DNA of 64,000 nucleotides from SIG603 sp964370775 (GCA_964370775.1 CAYJKT010000001.1:62001-126000); one strand, 5' to 3'; positions 1 through 8,993 are shown, counted from the first letter of the stretch. The notes: generated by a model not told the origin, from the sequence alone. A program made the numbers and translations.

Positions 1-140
1 AAAACGGAACTTATGAGGTAAAAGCTTATCTTGTAGGCGAAGACGTGAAAGAGTTCACATTGAATATCGACGAGTTAACACCTGACGAGAAGACAATTAT
101 AAGCGCAGGTTGCTTGATTAATTACAATAGAGTTAAATAA
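1..140 (+). CDS. C-terminal fragment of an upstream gene, probably aconitate hydratase
   Basis: An open frame enters from the left edge and stops with TAA at 138-140, leaving about 45 residues. The visible tail ends in AGCLINYNRVK after an ELTPDEKTII stretch. An ending of the type 'e-i-i-x-A-G-x-L-I-N-Y' is what I associate with clostridial aconitase-family proteins, so the gene is probably the C-terminus of an aconitase. Too little remains to see any iron-sulfur or active-site residue, so this is a weak family match. A strong intrinsic terminator follows at 320-355. Confidence 0.5.
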   Translation, partial: NGTYEVKAYLVGEDVKEFTLNIDELTPDEKTIISAGCLINYNRVK

Positions 141-319
141 TGATGTGAATAAAATTAAGTCATTTCATTATTTCCATGAAATATAAGAGTTTTAATAAAT
201 CTTTTTCAAAAGATTTTGGGTTCTTAGGGCAAAGAGGAAGCTTTTTGCGATAGAAAAAGTTTCCTTATACATTCCTATTGGTGAAAATTTTTTGTTACGT
301 GGGTTTATTGACACGCTGA
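141..319. other. Intergenic stretch with two AT-rich hairpins
   Basis: No gene is visible here. Two fold-backs can be read: 197-216 (AAATCTTTT against AAAAGATTT) and 235-265 (AGGAAGCTTTTT against AAAAAGTTTCCT with one G-U pair, loop GCGATAG). Neither is followed by a clean T-run. They may be decayed terminators or mRNA 3'-end stabilisers for the upstream gene. Confidence 0.4.
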
Positions 320-355
320 ACGGAGTATGAATTATACATTCATACTCCGTTTTTT
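320..355 (+). terminator. Intrinsic terminator of the upstream gene
   Basis: A perfect 12-bp stem (ACGGAGTATGAA against TTCATACTCCGT) with a 7-nt loop is followed directly by six T. This is a textbook rho-independent terminator for plus-strand transcription from the gene ending at 140. Confidence 0.9.
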
Positions 356-404
356 ACTGTAAAAATATTTAGGTTTCGACTGGCAAAAATAGTATTTTAT
401 GGTA

Positions 405-432
405 TTTCGGAACGGTCAAGACCGTTCCCTAC
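405..432 (-). repeat. GTAGGG...CCGAAA hairpin repeat, copy A
   Basis: Read on the minus strand, the element starts GTAGGG, folds as GGAACGGT/ACCGTTCC (8 bp, tetraloop) and ends CCGAAA. It lies just after the tyrA stop codon and may end that transcript. It shares its two ends with copies at 36740-36769 and 61526-61553, while the stem sequence differs and stays self-complementary. Confidence 0.7.
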
Positions 433-443
433 AAAATGCTTAA

Positions 444-1541
444 TCACTCTTTAATATGCACATCATAATTTAACTCACGCAATAACTTAATGCTTTTTTG
501 CCTGTCGTCTTCTGTGTTAAAAGCAATAAACAAAGCACCAGTATAAAGTTCTCTGCTATTTTCGATAGACATATTTTTTATGTTGATATTGTTAGAAGCA
601 AACAGCACTGCAATGTCAGCTATAGCACCAGTTTTATCCACCACGTCAACCACAATATCGTATAGCTTTATATACGCACCTGGGGTGATAGTTGTGAAAG
701 AATCCCTGTAAACTTTGCCGTCCTCAAAAAAATCATACATCTCTGCTTTATCACTGTTTTCAACACTTGTCTTAATACTTGTTAAAATCTCTATCAAGTT
801 ATCCAAAGAAGTCACAATCTCATCTGAATTATCAAGGCTTATGTTCTGCCACATGGTCGCATCACCAGAAGCAATCCTTGTAATGTCTTTAAATCCACCT
901 GCTGCAAGCAGTTTCATGTAACTGTCTTTGGTGTCAAGCGTTTTTAAATTGTGACACAAAGCAGAGGCAACAACATGTGGAACATGACTTACGGAAGCCA
1001 CAACGTAGTCATGCGTTTTTGAGTCAATCACAATTGGAATAGCACCAATCATTTTAATCAACTGGCTCAGATTTTCAATTTTGTCACTTGGGCAAACTGG
1101 GGGAGGGCACAAAACATAGTATGCGTTCTCAAACAAATGAGATTTAGCAGAGTTATAAGAAACACGCTCTGAACCAGTCATAGGATGACCTCCGATATAT
1201 AGAAAATCTCCCTCGATTTTTTGCACTTCTGTATATATTTTATGCTTAGTGCTACCAACATCTGTAATAATACAATCTTTATCCACTATGCCTATCAAAG
1301 ATTTAATAATGCTAGGTATAATGCTAACTGGTGTGCAGATAAAAACTAAATCGCAACCAGTAAAAACATCATAGCTATCCATGCTGTAATCTGTGAGCAC
1401 GCCGTCTTGTTTTGCTTGTATCAAAGAATTTTCGTTGGTATCTCTTGCAACAATATTTTGGGTATCGCTTAAGTTTTTAACAGCTTTTGCAATAGAACCA
1501 CCTATTAAACCTAAGCCGATAATTCCAACTTTTTTAAACAT
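444..1541 (-). CDS. tyrA: Prephenate dehydrogenase with C-terminal ACT domain
   Basis: It oxidatively decarboxylates prephenate to 4-hydroxyphenylpyruvate with NAD(P)+, in cytosolic tyrosine synthesis. The N-terminus has a Rossmann dinucleotide motif (GLGLIGGS, residues 9-16). The family signatures HPMTG (119-123) and SHVPH (185-189) are present, followed by GGFKDITRIASGD near 215. Residues from about 295 to 365 form an ACT domain, the usual site of tyrosine feedback control. The length (365 aa) is normal for the ACT-containing clostridial form. It is the last gene of a five-gene minus-strand unit, 10 nt after hydF. Tyrosine is the substrate of HydG, so its place behind the hydrogenase maturases may be meaningful, although this link is inference. 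Confidence 0.96.
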   Translation of the reverse strand: MFKKVGIIGLGLIGGSIAKAVKNLSDTQNIVARDTNENSLIQAKQDGVLTDYSMDSYDVFTGCDLVFICTPVSIIPSIIKSLIGIVDKDCIITDVGSTKHKIYTEVQKIEGDFLYIGGHPMTGSERVSYNSAKSHLFENAYYVLCPPPVCPSDKIENLSQLIKMIGAIPIVIDSKTHDYVVASVSHVPHVVASALCHNLKTLDTKDSYMKLLAAGGFKDITRIASGDATMWQNISLDNSDEIVTSLDNLIEILTSIKTSVENSDKAEMYDFFEDGKVYRDSFTTITPGAYIKLYDIVVDVVDKTGAIADIAVLFASNNINIKNMSIENSRELYTGALFIAFNTEDDRQKSIKLLRELNYDVHIKE

Positions 1542-1551
1542 ATATCCTCCG

Positions 1552-2745
1552 TTAAATATCTATTTTATCTAGTATTCCAGCAGAATTTGCTAAGAACATG
1601 CCATAGTTTGTGATATATGCGCCTTGCTCTTTGATTTTTTCCACACGGCTTAACATGTGGGTTCTGTTAAACATGCAACCACCACAATGTATAACTAAGT
1701 CATAATCTGCAAGGTTAGTAGGGAAATCGTTACCACTTACAATTTCAATGCTAACTCTTTCGCCGTATTTTTTCTTTAATATATTAGGAATTTTAACTCT
1801 GCCAATGTCCTCTGTTTGAGGTGCATGTGTGCAAGCTTCTGCAATAAGTACTTTCAAGTCTTTATCTTTTGGCAAGCTTTCAAAATGTTTTAACCCTTTC
1901 AAAAACGCATCTTTATCTCCTTTATATGAAGCATACAAAACAGAAAATGAAGTTAATCTGCTTTCTTTCGGAGTGCGTTCGTACACATAAGGGAAAACTT
2001 GAGAGTCTGTGATAATTAAGTCTGGCGGATTTTTTAGCTTGCTCAAAGCGTGCTCTAGTTTATCATGAGTAACTGATATTACAGTGCATTTGTTGTCTAG
2101 CAAGTCTCTTGTTGTTTGCACTTGTGGTAAAATTAATCTGCCTTTTGGTGCGCCAATATCTTGAGGCATAACCAAGATAACTACATCATCTTCTTTAACT
2201 AAATGAGCAGTAATGCTAAGTTCCTCGAATTTTTCAGGCATATATTTTAATATAGCTTCAATCAAATTATCTCTGCCAACTTTTGACAAAGCGTCTACTT
2301 CAATAGCTTCTCTGTCAAAAGTGGTCTTACATAGCTCGTGTAGTTTTTCAGTATTTGCACCGTTAAAGTTATTTATAACAGGAATTAAAGCGATTTTACG
2401 ACGTACAATATCGTCTACCCATTGTTTCTCATAACTTAAATCATCATCAGTAATCACCATGATAGCAATGTCTGCTTTATCAAGCACTGCCTTAGTTTTT
2501 TCAACCCTAAGCTTGCCTAAATCGCCACTGTCATCAAAGCCTGCGGTGTCAATCAAATTACATGGGCCAACCTTAGCTATCTCCATAGCTTTATAAACAG
2601 GGTCAGTTGTTGCACCTTTATGCTCGGATACAATTGCTATATCTTGGTTAGTTATCATGTTTAAAAGTGTGGATTTACCACTGTTTTGCTTACCAAAAAT
2701 TGCTATGTGTAGTCTGTTTGCGTTTGGAGTATTGTTAAAGCTCAT
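1552..2745 (-). CDS. hydF: [FeFe]-hydrogenase H-cluster maturation GTPase HydF
   Basis: HydF is the scaffold and carrier on which the 2Fe subcluster is assembled before transfer to apo-HydA. The N-terminal GTPase domain shows a P-loop GKQNSGKS (18-25) and the G3 motif DTAG (66-69). The C-terminal domain has the ligand set expected for its [4Fe-4S] cluster: CxH at 305-307 and HCGGC at 353-357. The length of 397 aa is typical. It lies 21 nt downstream of hydG and 10 nt upstream of tyrA, so it is very likely cotranscribed. No hydA structural gene is in the window, so the hydrogenase it serves must be elsewhere. Confidence 0.96.
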   Translation of the reverse strand: MSFNNTPNANRLHIAIFGKQNSGKSTLLNMITNQDIAIVSEHKGATTDPVYKAMEIAKVGPCNLIDTAGFDDSGDLGKLRVEKTKAVLDKADIAIMVITDDDLSYEKQWVDDIVRRKIALIPVINNFNGANTEKLHELCKTTFDREAIEVDALSKVGRDNLIEAILKYMPEKFEELSITAHLVKEDDVVILVMPQDIGAPKGRLILPQVQTTRDLLDNKCTVISVTHDKLEHALSKLKNPPDLIITDSQVFPYVYERTPKESRLTSFSVLYASYKGDKDAFLKGLKHFESLPKDKDLKVLIAEACTHAPQTEDIGRVKIPNILKKKYGERVSIEIVSGNDFPTNLADYDLVIHCGGCMFNRTHMLSRVEKIKEQGAYITNYGMFLANSAGILDKIDI

Positions 2746-2766
2746 AATATATACCGTCCTTTTTAA

Positions 2767-4185
2767 TTAAAATCTAAAATCTCTTTTACCCATTGCTATC
2801 TCGTGTAAATTTTGCATAGTAACTTCACGTGCTTTGTCGTTAGGGATATTTAAAACCTCTTTTTTAATCAGATTATCGATAAGTATTTTGCTCTCTGCGT
2901 CTGCATAATCTTCTCTATATTCGTTCAGAGTCATCAACGCATTAGGGTGGCAAACGTTTTTGATTTGCCCACTCTTACATAGTTGCATAAATCTGTCGCC
3001 TGTTCTGCCTAGCTTGTAACAAGCTGTGCAAAAGCTTGGAATATGGTCACTTTTTATCAGCCATTTCACAACATCATCAAGGCTTCTAGTATCGCTTAAA
3101 TCAAATTGAGCAGTCTCGTTTGATTCTGGTGTGTCTAAAGAATAACCTCCAACAGTGGTTTTAGAACCACCACTAATTTGAGAAACACCAATCTCTAACA
3201 CCTCAGACCTCACTTTTTCACTCTCTCTTGTAGACACGATAAGACCTGTATAAGGCACACAAACTCTTAAAAGAGCAACGATTTTTTTGAAAGTTTCATC
3301 TGAGATAGAGTTGTCAAACTCGTTAACATCAACGTCTTCTGCTGGGCAAATTCTAGGCACGCTAATTGTGTGAGGGCCAACGCCATAAGTAGCCTCTAAG
3401 TGTTCAGCATGCATTAATATACCAACAAAATCGTATTTATATAGGTTAAGTCCAAACAGAACACCTAGGCCAACATCATCGATATTACCTTGCATAGCTC
3501 TGTCCATAGCTTCTGTATGATAAGAGTAATTATGCTTAGGCCCTGTTGGGTGAAGTTGTAAATAAGTAGGTTTGTGGTAAGTCTCTTGGAACAAAATATA
3601 TGTACCAATCTCAGCATCGCTCAACATCTGATATTCTTCAACACTAGTTGCTGCTATGTTAACATTAACACGGCGAATAGCACCATTTTTGTGTTTGATG
3701 TCATATATAGTTTTAATTGACTCTAAAATGTATTCTATAGGAGTATTTCTAGGGTCTTCACCGCTCTCTAACGCAAGCCTTTTGTGACCCATATCTTGCA
3801 GTGCAATAACTTCGCTTCTTATCTCGTCTTGAGTAAGTTTTCTTCTTTGCATAGTTTTGTTTTGGTAATGGAAAGGGCAGTAAATGCAACCATTAACGCA
3901 GTAATTAGAAAGATAAAGTGGTGCAAAAAGCACTATTCTGTTGCCGTAATGCTCTGTTTTAATCTCGTTAGCTAGTTTAAATATTTTCTTTGTAACCTCT
4001 GGGTCTTCGTTGTGTAGAAGAACAGCTGCTTCTCTGTGGCTCAAACCTTTTTTAAGGCTTGCCTTACATAGAATTTCATCAATTATACTTTGGTTGTTTT
4101 TGTTATTTTCAGCATAGTCTAAAGACTCTAATATCTCTGTGTCGTCTATAAACTCCTCTGCTATTTTAGATTTTGGATTATACAT
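2767..4185 (-). CDS. hydG: Radical SAM tyrosine lyase HydG
   Basis: HydG cleaves tyrosine to p-cresol and makes the CO and CN- ligands of the hydrogenase 2Fe subcluster. The radical SAM triad CVNGCIYC lies near residue 100 (CX3CX2C). The second, C-terminal cluster motif begins with CTAC and has its third cysteine 17 residues after the first, in the stretch reading YKLGRTGDRFMQLC. I chose the ATG at 4185, giving an MYNPKSK start that looks like other HydG N-termini. An in-frame TTG at 4203 would add six residues. No convincing ribosome binding site precedes either start, and only 2 nt separate the ATG from the hydE stop, so translational coupling is likely. It is about 472 aa. Confidence 0.96.
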   Translation of the reverse strand: MYNPKSKIAEEFIDDTEILESLDYAENNKNNQSIIDEILCKASLKKGLSHREAAVLLHNEDPEVTKKIFKLANEIKTEHYGNRIVLFAPLYLSNYCVNGCIYCPFHYQNKTMQRRKLTQDEIRSEVIALQDMGHKRLALESGEDPRNTPIEYILESIKTIYDIKHKNGAIRRVNVNIAATSVEEYQMLSDAEIGTYILFQETYHKPTYLQLHPTGPKHNYSYHTEAMDRAMQGNIDDVGLGVLFGLNLYKYDFVGILMHAEHLEATYGVGPHTISVPRICPAEDVDVNEFDNSISDETFKKIVALLRVCVPYTGLIVSTRESEKVRSEVLEIGVSQISGGSKTTVGGYSLDTPESNETAQFDLSDTRSLDDVVKWLIKSDHIPSFCTACYKLGRTGDRFMQLCKSGQIKNVCHPNALMTLNEYREDYADAESKILIDNLIKKEVLNIPNDKAREVTMQNLHEIAMGKRDFRF

Positions 4186-4187
4186 AA

Positions 4188-5144
4188 TTATACTGGGATG
4201 CAACCTAGGCTTTCTATCTGCATCTCAAGCTCCTTTCGTTCTTTAATAATATCAGTATCTGTCAGTTTTGACGGATAAATTTCATACAGCGATTTATATG
4301 GTTCTGGCGTTACTTTTCGCATTATAACATTCGCACCACAAGAGAAAATATCGTTTTTCTCAGCTTGGTTTATCACACCTAAAGATGTAGTCGCTGGTAG
4401 GTTAATTTCACCCATTAAAATTCTTGTTAAAGCAACTGCACGTTTGGTTAGCTCTGTGCTTCCCTGTGATAAATCTTTTAACGGAGTTTGTGGGTGTGGG
4501 ATAAACGGGCCAATTCCAGCCATATCACACGGGATACTAGCTAAAAGCAAAATATCATCTGCGATAGTCTCTAGCGTTTGGTTAGGCAGTCCTATCATAA
4601 AGCCACTGCCAGTCTCAAACCCTAGGCTTTTTAAATCTTTTAAACATTGTATTCTGTTTTGAAATGTGCTGTTACCGTGTAGGTAAGAATATATTTTTTC
4701 GTCACTACACTCATGTTTTAACAAATATCTATCGCCACCACACTCTTTAAGATATTTGTAGTCCTCATAAGGCATTTCACCACAACTTAATGTGATTATT
4801 ATACCTGTTTTTTTAAGCTCTTTTACAACTTCGCCAAGTATCTCTTTTGTGTAATACTTATCTTCTCCAGACTGCAAAACAAGCGTTTTATATCCAGCTT
4901 CCCATGCTTTTTTGCCTATCTCAATCATCTCGTCAGGCTGTATTCTATATCTTTTTACATTTTTGTTATGGCAGTTAAGCCCACAGTATTTGCAGTCCAT
5001 TCTACAATAGTTAGAGAACTCTAAGATCGCTCTAATATATACGTTTTTGCCGTATAAATCTTGCTTTATCTCGTCTGCTTTTTTGTACCAAGCAGAGAAG
5101 TCGTCTAGCGCCAGTAAGTTTACTAATTCAGTTTTTGTCATCAT
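4188..5144 (-). CDS. hydE: Radical SAM [FeFe]-hydrogenase maturase HydE
   Basis: HydE acts in making the dithiomethylamine-bridged diiron precursor of the H-cluster. The radical SAM signature CRMDCKYC (CX3CX2C) is near residue 47, in the SNYCRMDCKYCGLNC context typical of HydE and close relatives such as BioB. The length of 318 aa is slightly short but within the family range. A Shine-Dalgarno AAAGGAA lies just upstream of two adjacent ATG codons, so the start may be 5144 or 5141. It overlaps the preceding small gene by 17 nt and is followed almost directly by hydG, giving the compact order regulator-E-G-F. Confidence 0.95.
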   Translation of the reverse strand: MMTKTELVNLLALDDFSAWYKKADEIKQDLYGKNVYIRAILEFSNYCRMDCKYCGLNCHNKNVKRYRIQPDEMIEIGKKAWEAGYKTLVLQSGEDKYYTKEILGEVVKELKKTGIIITLSCGEMPYEDYKYLKECGGDRYLLKHECSDEKIYSYLHGNSTFQNRIQCLKDLKSLGFETGSGFMIGLPNQTLETIADDILLLASIPCDMAGIGPFIPHPQTPLKDLSQGSTELTKRAVALTRILMGEINLPATTSLGVINQAEKNDIFSCGANVIMRKVTPEPYKSLYEIYPSKLTDTDIIKERKELEMQIESLGCIPV

Positions 5145-5388
5145 TAAATTCCTTTGAATAAATCGTCTTTGTTGATACTCCGCTTAATGCACCAATTTTG
5201 CCAGAAAGTGAGTTAATCACGTTCAACGGTGCATCTAAAATCACGCTTATAATATTGATGTCACGCTCTCTATATGGCACACCCATTCTGCCTACAATAT
5301 ATTTGCCATAGTCAGAAAGCGTACGGTTTATCACTTCAGATTGCTCGGTGTCTTCTACAATAATTCCAATTACAGCGATTTTGCTCAT
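5128..5388 (-). CDS. TM1266-family putative hydrogenase-system regulator
   Basis: A small 86-aa protein with alternating strand and helix segments (KIAVIGIIVED, then YIVGRMGVPY, then INIISVILDAP). This matches the ACT-like or NikR-C-like fold of the TM1266 family, which accompanies [FeFe]-hydrogenase maturases in Thermotogae and Clostridia. No DNA-binding domain is visible, so it could be an effector-sensing or adaptor subunit rather than a repressor in its own right. It is the first gene of the hyd-tyrA unit, with a good AGGAGG-type site before its ATG, and it overlaps hydE. Confidence 0.85.
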   Translation of the reverse strand: MSKIAVIGIIVEDTEQSEVINRTLSDYGKYIVGRMGVPYRERDINIISVILDAPLNVINSLSGKIGALSGVSTKTIYSKEFNDDKN

Positions 5389-5516
5389 AAAAAATCCTCC
5401 TTACACCTTATAGGCATAAAGAGGTAGTAAAAATAAACGCAACTATAGCGTTAAGTTCTATTCCACTTTCTTGCCGTCAGGTTTTATCCTTGTTATCAGA
5501 AATATTTTGTACTTAT

Positions 5517-5545
5517 ATTTTACTCCTATTTTTACAAAAAGTCAA
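5517..5545 (-). promoter_or_regulatory. Promoter of the hyd-tyrA operon
   Basis: Read on the minus strand, TTGACT (5540-5545) is separated by exactly 17 bp from TAAAAT (5517-5522). The predicted transcript has a leader of about 120 nt before the first gene. That leader contains a short AACGC/GCGTT fold-back near 5437-5453. Confidence 0.7.
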
Positions 5546-5592
5546 GAAAAATAAGAATGAATATTGTTTTATATTACAATAATTAACTGTCC

Positions 5593-5622
5593 TTGACAAT
5601 TAGTATATAATTAATATAAAAT
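5593..5622 (+). promoter_or_regulatory. Promoter of the ygiQ-like gene
   Basis: TTGACA at 5593-5598 is followed by TATAAA (5615-5620, 16-bp spacer) or TAAAAT (5617-5622, 18-bp spacer). The two divergent promoters of this region lie within about 110 bp, back to back. Confidence 0.75.
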
Positions 5623-5665
5623 AGTAAGAGATAAAAAACGCAATATATTAGAAAAAGGAATATAA

Positions 5666-7570
5666 ATGAAAGATTATTTACCAATTAGTAAAAACGATAT
5701 GCAAAAAAGAGGCTGGGACGAAGTAGATTTTGTGTATGTAAGTGGAGACGCTTACGTAGACCACCCGTCTTTTGGCAGTGCGATTATAACAAGAATATTA
5801 GAAAAAGAGGGCTTTAAGGTAGGATTTATCTCACAGCCTAATTGTAACAACCCAGAGAGCATGAAAGTTTTTGGTAAGCCGAGACTAGGCTTTTTGGTGT
5901 CTAGCGGAAACATGGACTCCATGGTTAACCATTACTCTGTTAGCAAAAAGAGACGTAAAAAAGATTTTTACAGCCCAGGTGCTGTAATGGGTAGACGACC
6001 AGACTATGCAACTGTGGTGTACTCTAAATTAGTTAGACAAGCTTATGGCGAAGTACCGATTATCATAGGTGGAATTGAGGCGAGTTTAAGACGACTAGCG
6101 CACTATGATTATTGGTCTGACAGCGTTAAGAAGTCTGAACTAATTGACAGCACTGCTGACTTGCTTATATATGGTATGGGTGAAAAAGCAATAGCAGAGA
6201 TTGCACACGCGCTAAACAGTGGTGTGGATATTAAAGATGTTAACTTTGTTAAGGGAACAGTCTTTAAAACAAATGTGCCTGATTTTATACCAGACGCTAC
6301 AAAACTGCCTAATTTTGATAGTATAATTAAATCAAAAGAGATGTATGCAAAAAGTTTTTACAAACAATATTTAAACACAGACCCATTCACTGCAAAAACT
6401 TTGGTAGAAGCATATCCAAACAGCGTGTTTATCGTGCAAAACCCTCCACAACCACCACTCACAACAGCCGAGATGGACGAGGTGTATGCATTGCCGTACA
6501 TGAGAAATTACCACCCTGTGTACGAGAAACAAGGTGGCATACCAGCGATAGAAGAAGTTAAGTTTAGTATTATAAATAACAGAGGTTGCTTTGGTTCTTG
6601 TAACTTCTGTGCGCTTACGTTTCACCAAGGCAGAATTATACAAGTTCGTAGCCATGATAGCGTGATTGCAGAGGCTAAGTTGATTACCGAAGACCCAGAT
6701 TTTAAAGGGTATATCCATGATGTTGGAGGCCCTACAGCGAACTTTGGCAAGCCGGCTTGTAGCAAACAGTTAAAGGTTGGTGCATGTAAAAACAAGCTAT
6801 GTCTTTTCCCAGAACCATGCAAAAATTTAGAGATAGACCACACAAGTTACCTTGAACTTTTAAGAAAACTTAGAAGCCTACCAAAGGTGAAAAAAGTGTT
6901 TGTAAGGTCGGGTATAAGGTTCGATTATCTTGTGAATGATAAAGACGATACGTTCTTTAAAGAACTTGTTGAGCACCATATAAGTGGACAGTTAAAAGTT
7001 GCACCAGAGCATGTGTCTGACAGAGTTTTAGATAAACTTGGTAAGCCGAGAAATCAAGTGTACAATGACTTCATACAAAAATATAAATGGCTGAACAAAA
7101 AACAGGGGAAAGACCAATATGTTGTGCCGTACCTGATGTCATCTCACCCAGGGTCGGAGCTTAAAGACGCGATTATTTTGGCTGAGTATTTGAGAGAGCT
7201 TGGATATATGCCAGAGCAAGTTCAAGATTTTTACCCAACACCGTCAACAATATCAACTTGTATGTATTACACAGGGATAGACCCTAGGGATATGAAGCCT
7301 GTGTATGTAGCGAGTGATAGCAAAGATAAAGCAATGCAAAGAGCGTTAATTCAGTATAGAGACCCTAAAAATTACGACTTAGTTGCAGAAGCGTTGATAA
7401 GAGCTGGCAGACGTGATTTGGTTGGAACTGACAAAAAATGTTTGATAAAACCAAAACATGGCGATGTTAGATTCACAAAACAAGTAGCAAATAATAAGAG
7501 AAATGTCACAGGCAAAAGTAAAATGGGGCAAAATGTGACAAAGAATAAGCAAAATAGGTATAAAAAATAA
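5666..7570 (+). CDS. YgiQ-family radical SAM protein
   Basis: A 634-aa cytosolic protein of the YgiQ family (UPF0313), whose reaction is not known. The family N-terminal domain begins KDYLPISKNDMQKRGWDEVD. The radical SAM triad CFGSCNFC is at 308-315 (CX3CX2C). A long C-terminal domain follows, with the family segment APEHVSDRVLDKLGKP and a basic tail rich in Lys and Asn. A second cysteine-rich stretch after the SAM triad (residues about 370-395) might bind another cluster. The start has an AAAAAGGAA ribosome binding site 6 nt upstream. It is probably cotranscribed with nothing else, because ilvE has its own promoter. Confidence 0.9.
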   Translation: MKDYLPISKNDMQKRGWDEVDFVYVSGDAYVDHPSFGSAIITRILEKEGFKVGFISQPNCNNPESMKVFGKPRLGFLVSSGNMDSMVNHYSVSKKRRKKDFYSPGAVMGRRPDYATVVYSKLVRQAYGEVPIIIGGIEASLRRLAHYDYWSDSVKKSELIDSTADLLIYGMGEKAIAEIAHALNSGVDIKDVNFVKGTVFKTNVPDFIPDATKLPNFDSIIKSKEMYAKSFYKQYLNTDPFTAKTLVEAYPNSVFIVQNPPQPPLTTAEMDEVYALPYMRNYHPVYEKQGGIPAIEEVKFSIINNRGCFGSCNFCALTFHQGRIIQVRSHDSVIAEAKLITEDPDFKGYIHDVGGPTANFGKPACSKQLKVGACKNKLCLFPEPCKNLEIDHTSYLELLRKLRSLPKVKKVFVRSGIRFDYLVNDKDDTFFKELVEHHISGQLKVAPEHVSDRVLDKLGKPRNQVYNDFIQKYKWLNKKQGKDQYVVPYLMSSHPGSELKDAIILAEYLRELGYMPEQVQDFYPTPSTISTCMYYTGIDPRDMKPVYVASDSKDKAMQRALIQYRDPKNYDLVAEALIRAGRRDLVGTDKKCLIKPKHGDVRFTKQVANNKRNVTGKSKMGQNVTKNKQNRYKK

Positions 7571-7577
7571 AAAAATC

Positions 7578-7606
7578 TTGTTTTTAGTGATATAATGTGA
7601 TAAAAT
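7578..7606 (+). promoter_or_regulatory. Promoter of ilvE
   Basis: TTGTTT (7578-7583), a 17-bp spacer and TAAAAT (7601-7606) lie in the 57-nt gap before ilvE. No T-box or other amino-acid leader is visible in this short stretch. Confidence 0.6.
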
Positions 7607-7635
7607 AGTTAAACGATAAATAGGGAGTGATTTTT

Positions 7636-8703
7636 TTGCTAGATATAAAGATAACTAGAACAGCTACACCGAAAAATAAACCACAAAATAAAGACGAATT
7701 AGGGTTTGGGAAATTATTTACAGACCACATGTTTGTTATGGAATATTCAGTAGAAAAAGGTTGGCATGACGCAGAGATAAAGCCTTATGGAAACATAAGC
7801 TTAGAGCCGTCTGCAATGGTTTTTCATTACGGACAAGAGATGTTTGAGGGCTTAAAAGCGTATAATTCTGATAACGGAAAAGTATTGTTATTTAGACCAG
7901 ACAAAAACGTTGAAAGAGCTAATAGGTCTAATGCTAGAATTTGTATGCCAGAAATACCTGCTGACGATTTTTTACAAGCGATAAAAGCGATTGTTGACGT
8001 TGACAGAGATTGGGTTCCGACATGGGAGGGCACATCTTTATATATCAGACCGTTTATGATAGCGACTGACCCATATTTGGGAGTTAGACCGTCTGATACT
8101 TATAAATTGATGATTATTTTATCCCCAGTTGGTGCATACTACGCAAGTGGTTTAGCACCAGTTAAAATTTGGATAGAGGATGATTATGTTAGAGCTGTAA
8201 AAGGTGGCATTGGTGAAGCGAAAACTGGTGGCAACTATGCAGCAAGCCTTAAAGCGCAAATGAAAGCACACGACGAGGGGTATTCTCAAGTATTGTGGCT
8301 AGACGGAATTGAGAGAAAATATATTGAAGAAGTTGGAGCTATGAACATCTTCTTTAAAATAGACGGCAGAATTGTTACTCCACAGCTTAACGGAAGCATT
8401 TTACCGGGAGTTACAAGAAATTCTTGCATAGAGCTTTGCAAAAAATGGGGCTTAACAGTAGAGGAGAGAAAAATCTCTGTTGATGAGCTTGTTGAGTGTG
8501 CAAAAAGTGGAAAACTTGAAGAGTGTTTCGGCAGTGGCACAGCAGCAGTTATCGCACCAGTTGGTGCGTTGAGATACGGAAACGATGTTTATAATATTGG
8601 AAATGGCGAAACAGGCGAGATAAGCCAAAAATTATACGACACAGTTACAGGTATCCAAAACGGAAAAATTGAAGATGGCTTCGGCTGGACAGTTGAAGTT
8701 TGA
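7636..8703 (+). CDS. ilvE: Branched-chain amino acid aminotransferase
   Basis: A PLP-dependent class IV aminotransferase that interconverts Leu, Ile and Val with their 2-oxo acids, using 2-oxoglutarate/glutamate. The PLP lysine lies in GEAKTGGNYAAS, and the class IV motifs YIEEVGAMNIFF and GSILPGVTRNS are present. An AGGGAG ribosome binding site at 7622-7627 sits 8 nt before a TTG codon at 7636. That gives an MLDIKITRT start like other clostridial IlvE proteins. A GTG at 7627 overlaps the ribosome binding site and is less likely. It is about 355 aa, monocistronic, with its own promoter and terminator. Confidence 0.95.
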   Translation: MLDIKITRTATPKNKPQNKDELGFGKLFTDHMFVMEYSVEKGWHDAEIKPYGNISLEPSAMVFHYGQEMFEGLKAYNSDNGKVLLFRPDKNVERANRSNARICMPEIPADDFLQAIKAIVDVDRDWVPTWEGTSLYIRPFMIATDPYLGVRPSDTYKLMIILSPVGAYYASGLAPVKIWIEDDYVRAVKGGIGEAKTGGNYAASLKAQMKAHDEGYSQVLWLDGIERKYIEEVGAMNIFFKIDGRIVTPQLNGSILPGVTRNSCIELCKKWGLTVEERKISVDELVECAKSGKLEECFGSGTAAVIAPVGALRYGNDVYNIGNGETGEISQKLYDTVTGIQNGKIEDGFGWTVEV

Positions 8704-8718
8704 TATAAGATTATTATT

Positions 8719-8744
8719 AAAGGAACGTGTTTGCGTTCCTTTTT
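8719..8744 (+). terminator. Intrinsic terminator of ilvE
   Basis: A 9-bp stem AAAGGAACG/CGTTCCTTT with loop TGTTTG runs into a short T-run (8740-8744), 16 nt after the ilvE stop. Confidence 0.85.
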
Positions 8745-8774
8745 GCTGTTACTTCTTAAGTTGTCTAAAAATAG

Positions 8775-8807
8775 ATAAATCCACTGACCAAAAGCCAGTG
8801 GATTTAT
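8775..8807 (-). terminator. Hairpin, probable terminator for the minus-strand MATE gene
   Basis: A perfect 12-bp inverted repeat ATAAATCCACTG/CAGTGGATTTAT with a 9-nt loop lies between converging ilvE and the MATE gene. On the minus strand it is followed by a T-rich stretch (CTATTTTTAG). The rest of 8745-8993 shows no gene; 8818-8836 has a poorer GTGGG/CCCAC fold-back. Confidence 0.55.
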
Positions 8808-8993
8808 TGTATTTTGGTGGGAGTGTCCGTCCCCACATTTCTTTATAACCTTACGGTGTGTAGCAGCACAATCTCTACTTCAAAATACTATAGTATTATA
8901 TGTATATTTTAGCACACTTATCATTTTTAGTAAAGAATGTAAATTGATTGTGAAAATTATAAATCTTCAAATCGATGTAAAACACCATTTGTA

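Noticed and set aside
6371..6843. Open frames on the minus strand inside the ygiQ-like gene
   Set aside because: They lie fully opposite a well-supported gene, have no ribosome binding site and show no recognisable protein features.
7571..7635. T-box or leucine-type attenuator before ilvE
   Set aside because: The gap is too short and contains only a promoter and ribosome binding site.
8818..8836. GTGGGG...CCCAC stretch as another copy of the GTAGGG repeat
   Set aside because: The ends do not match the family and the stem is only five base pairs.
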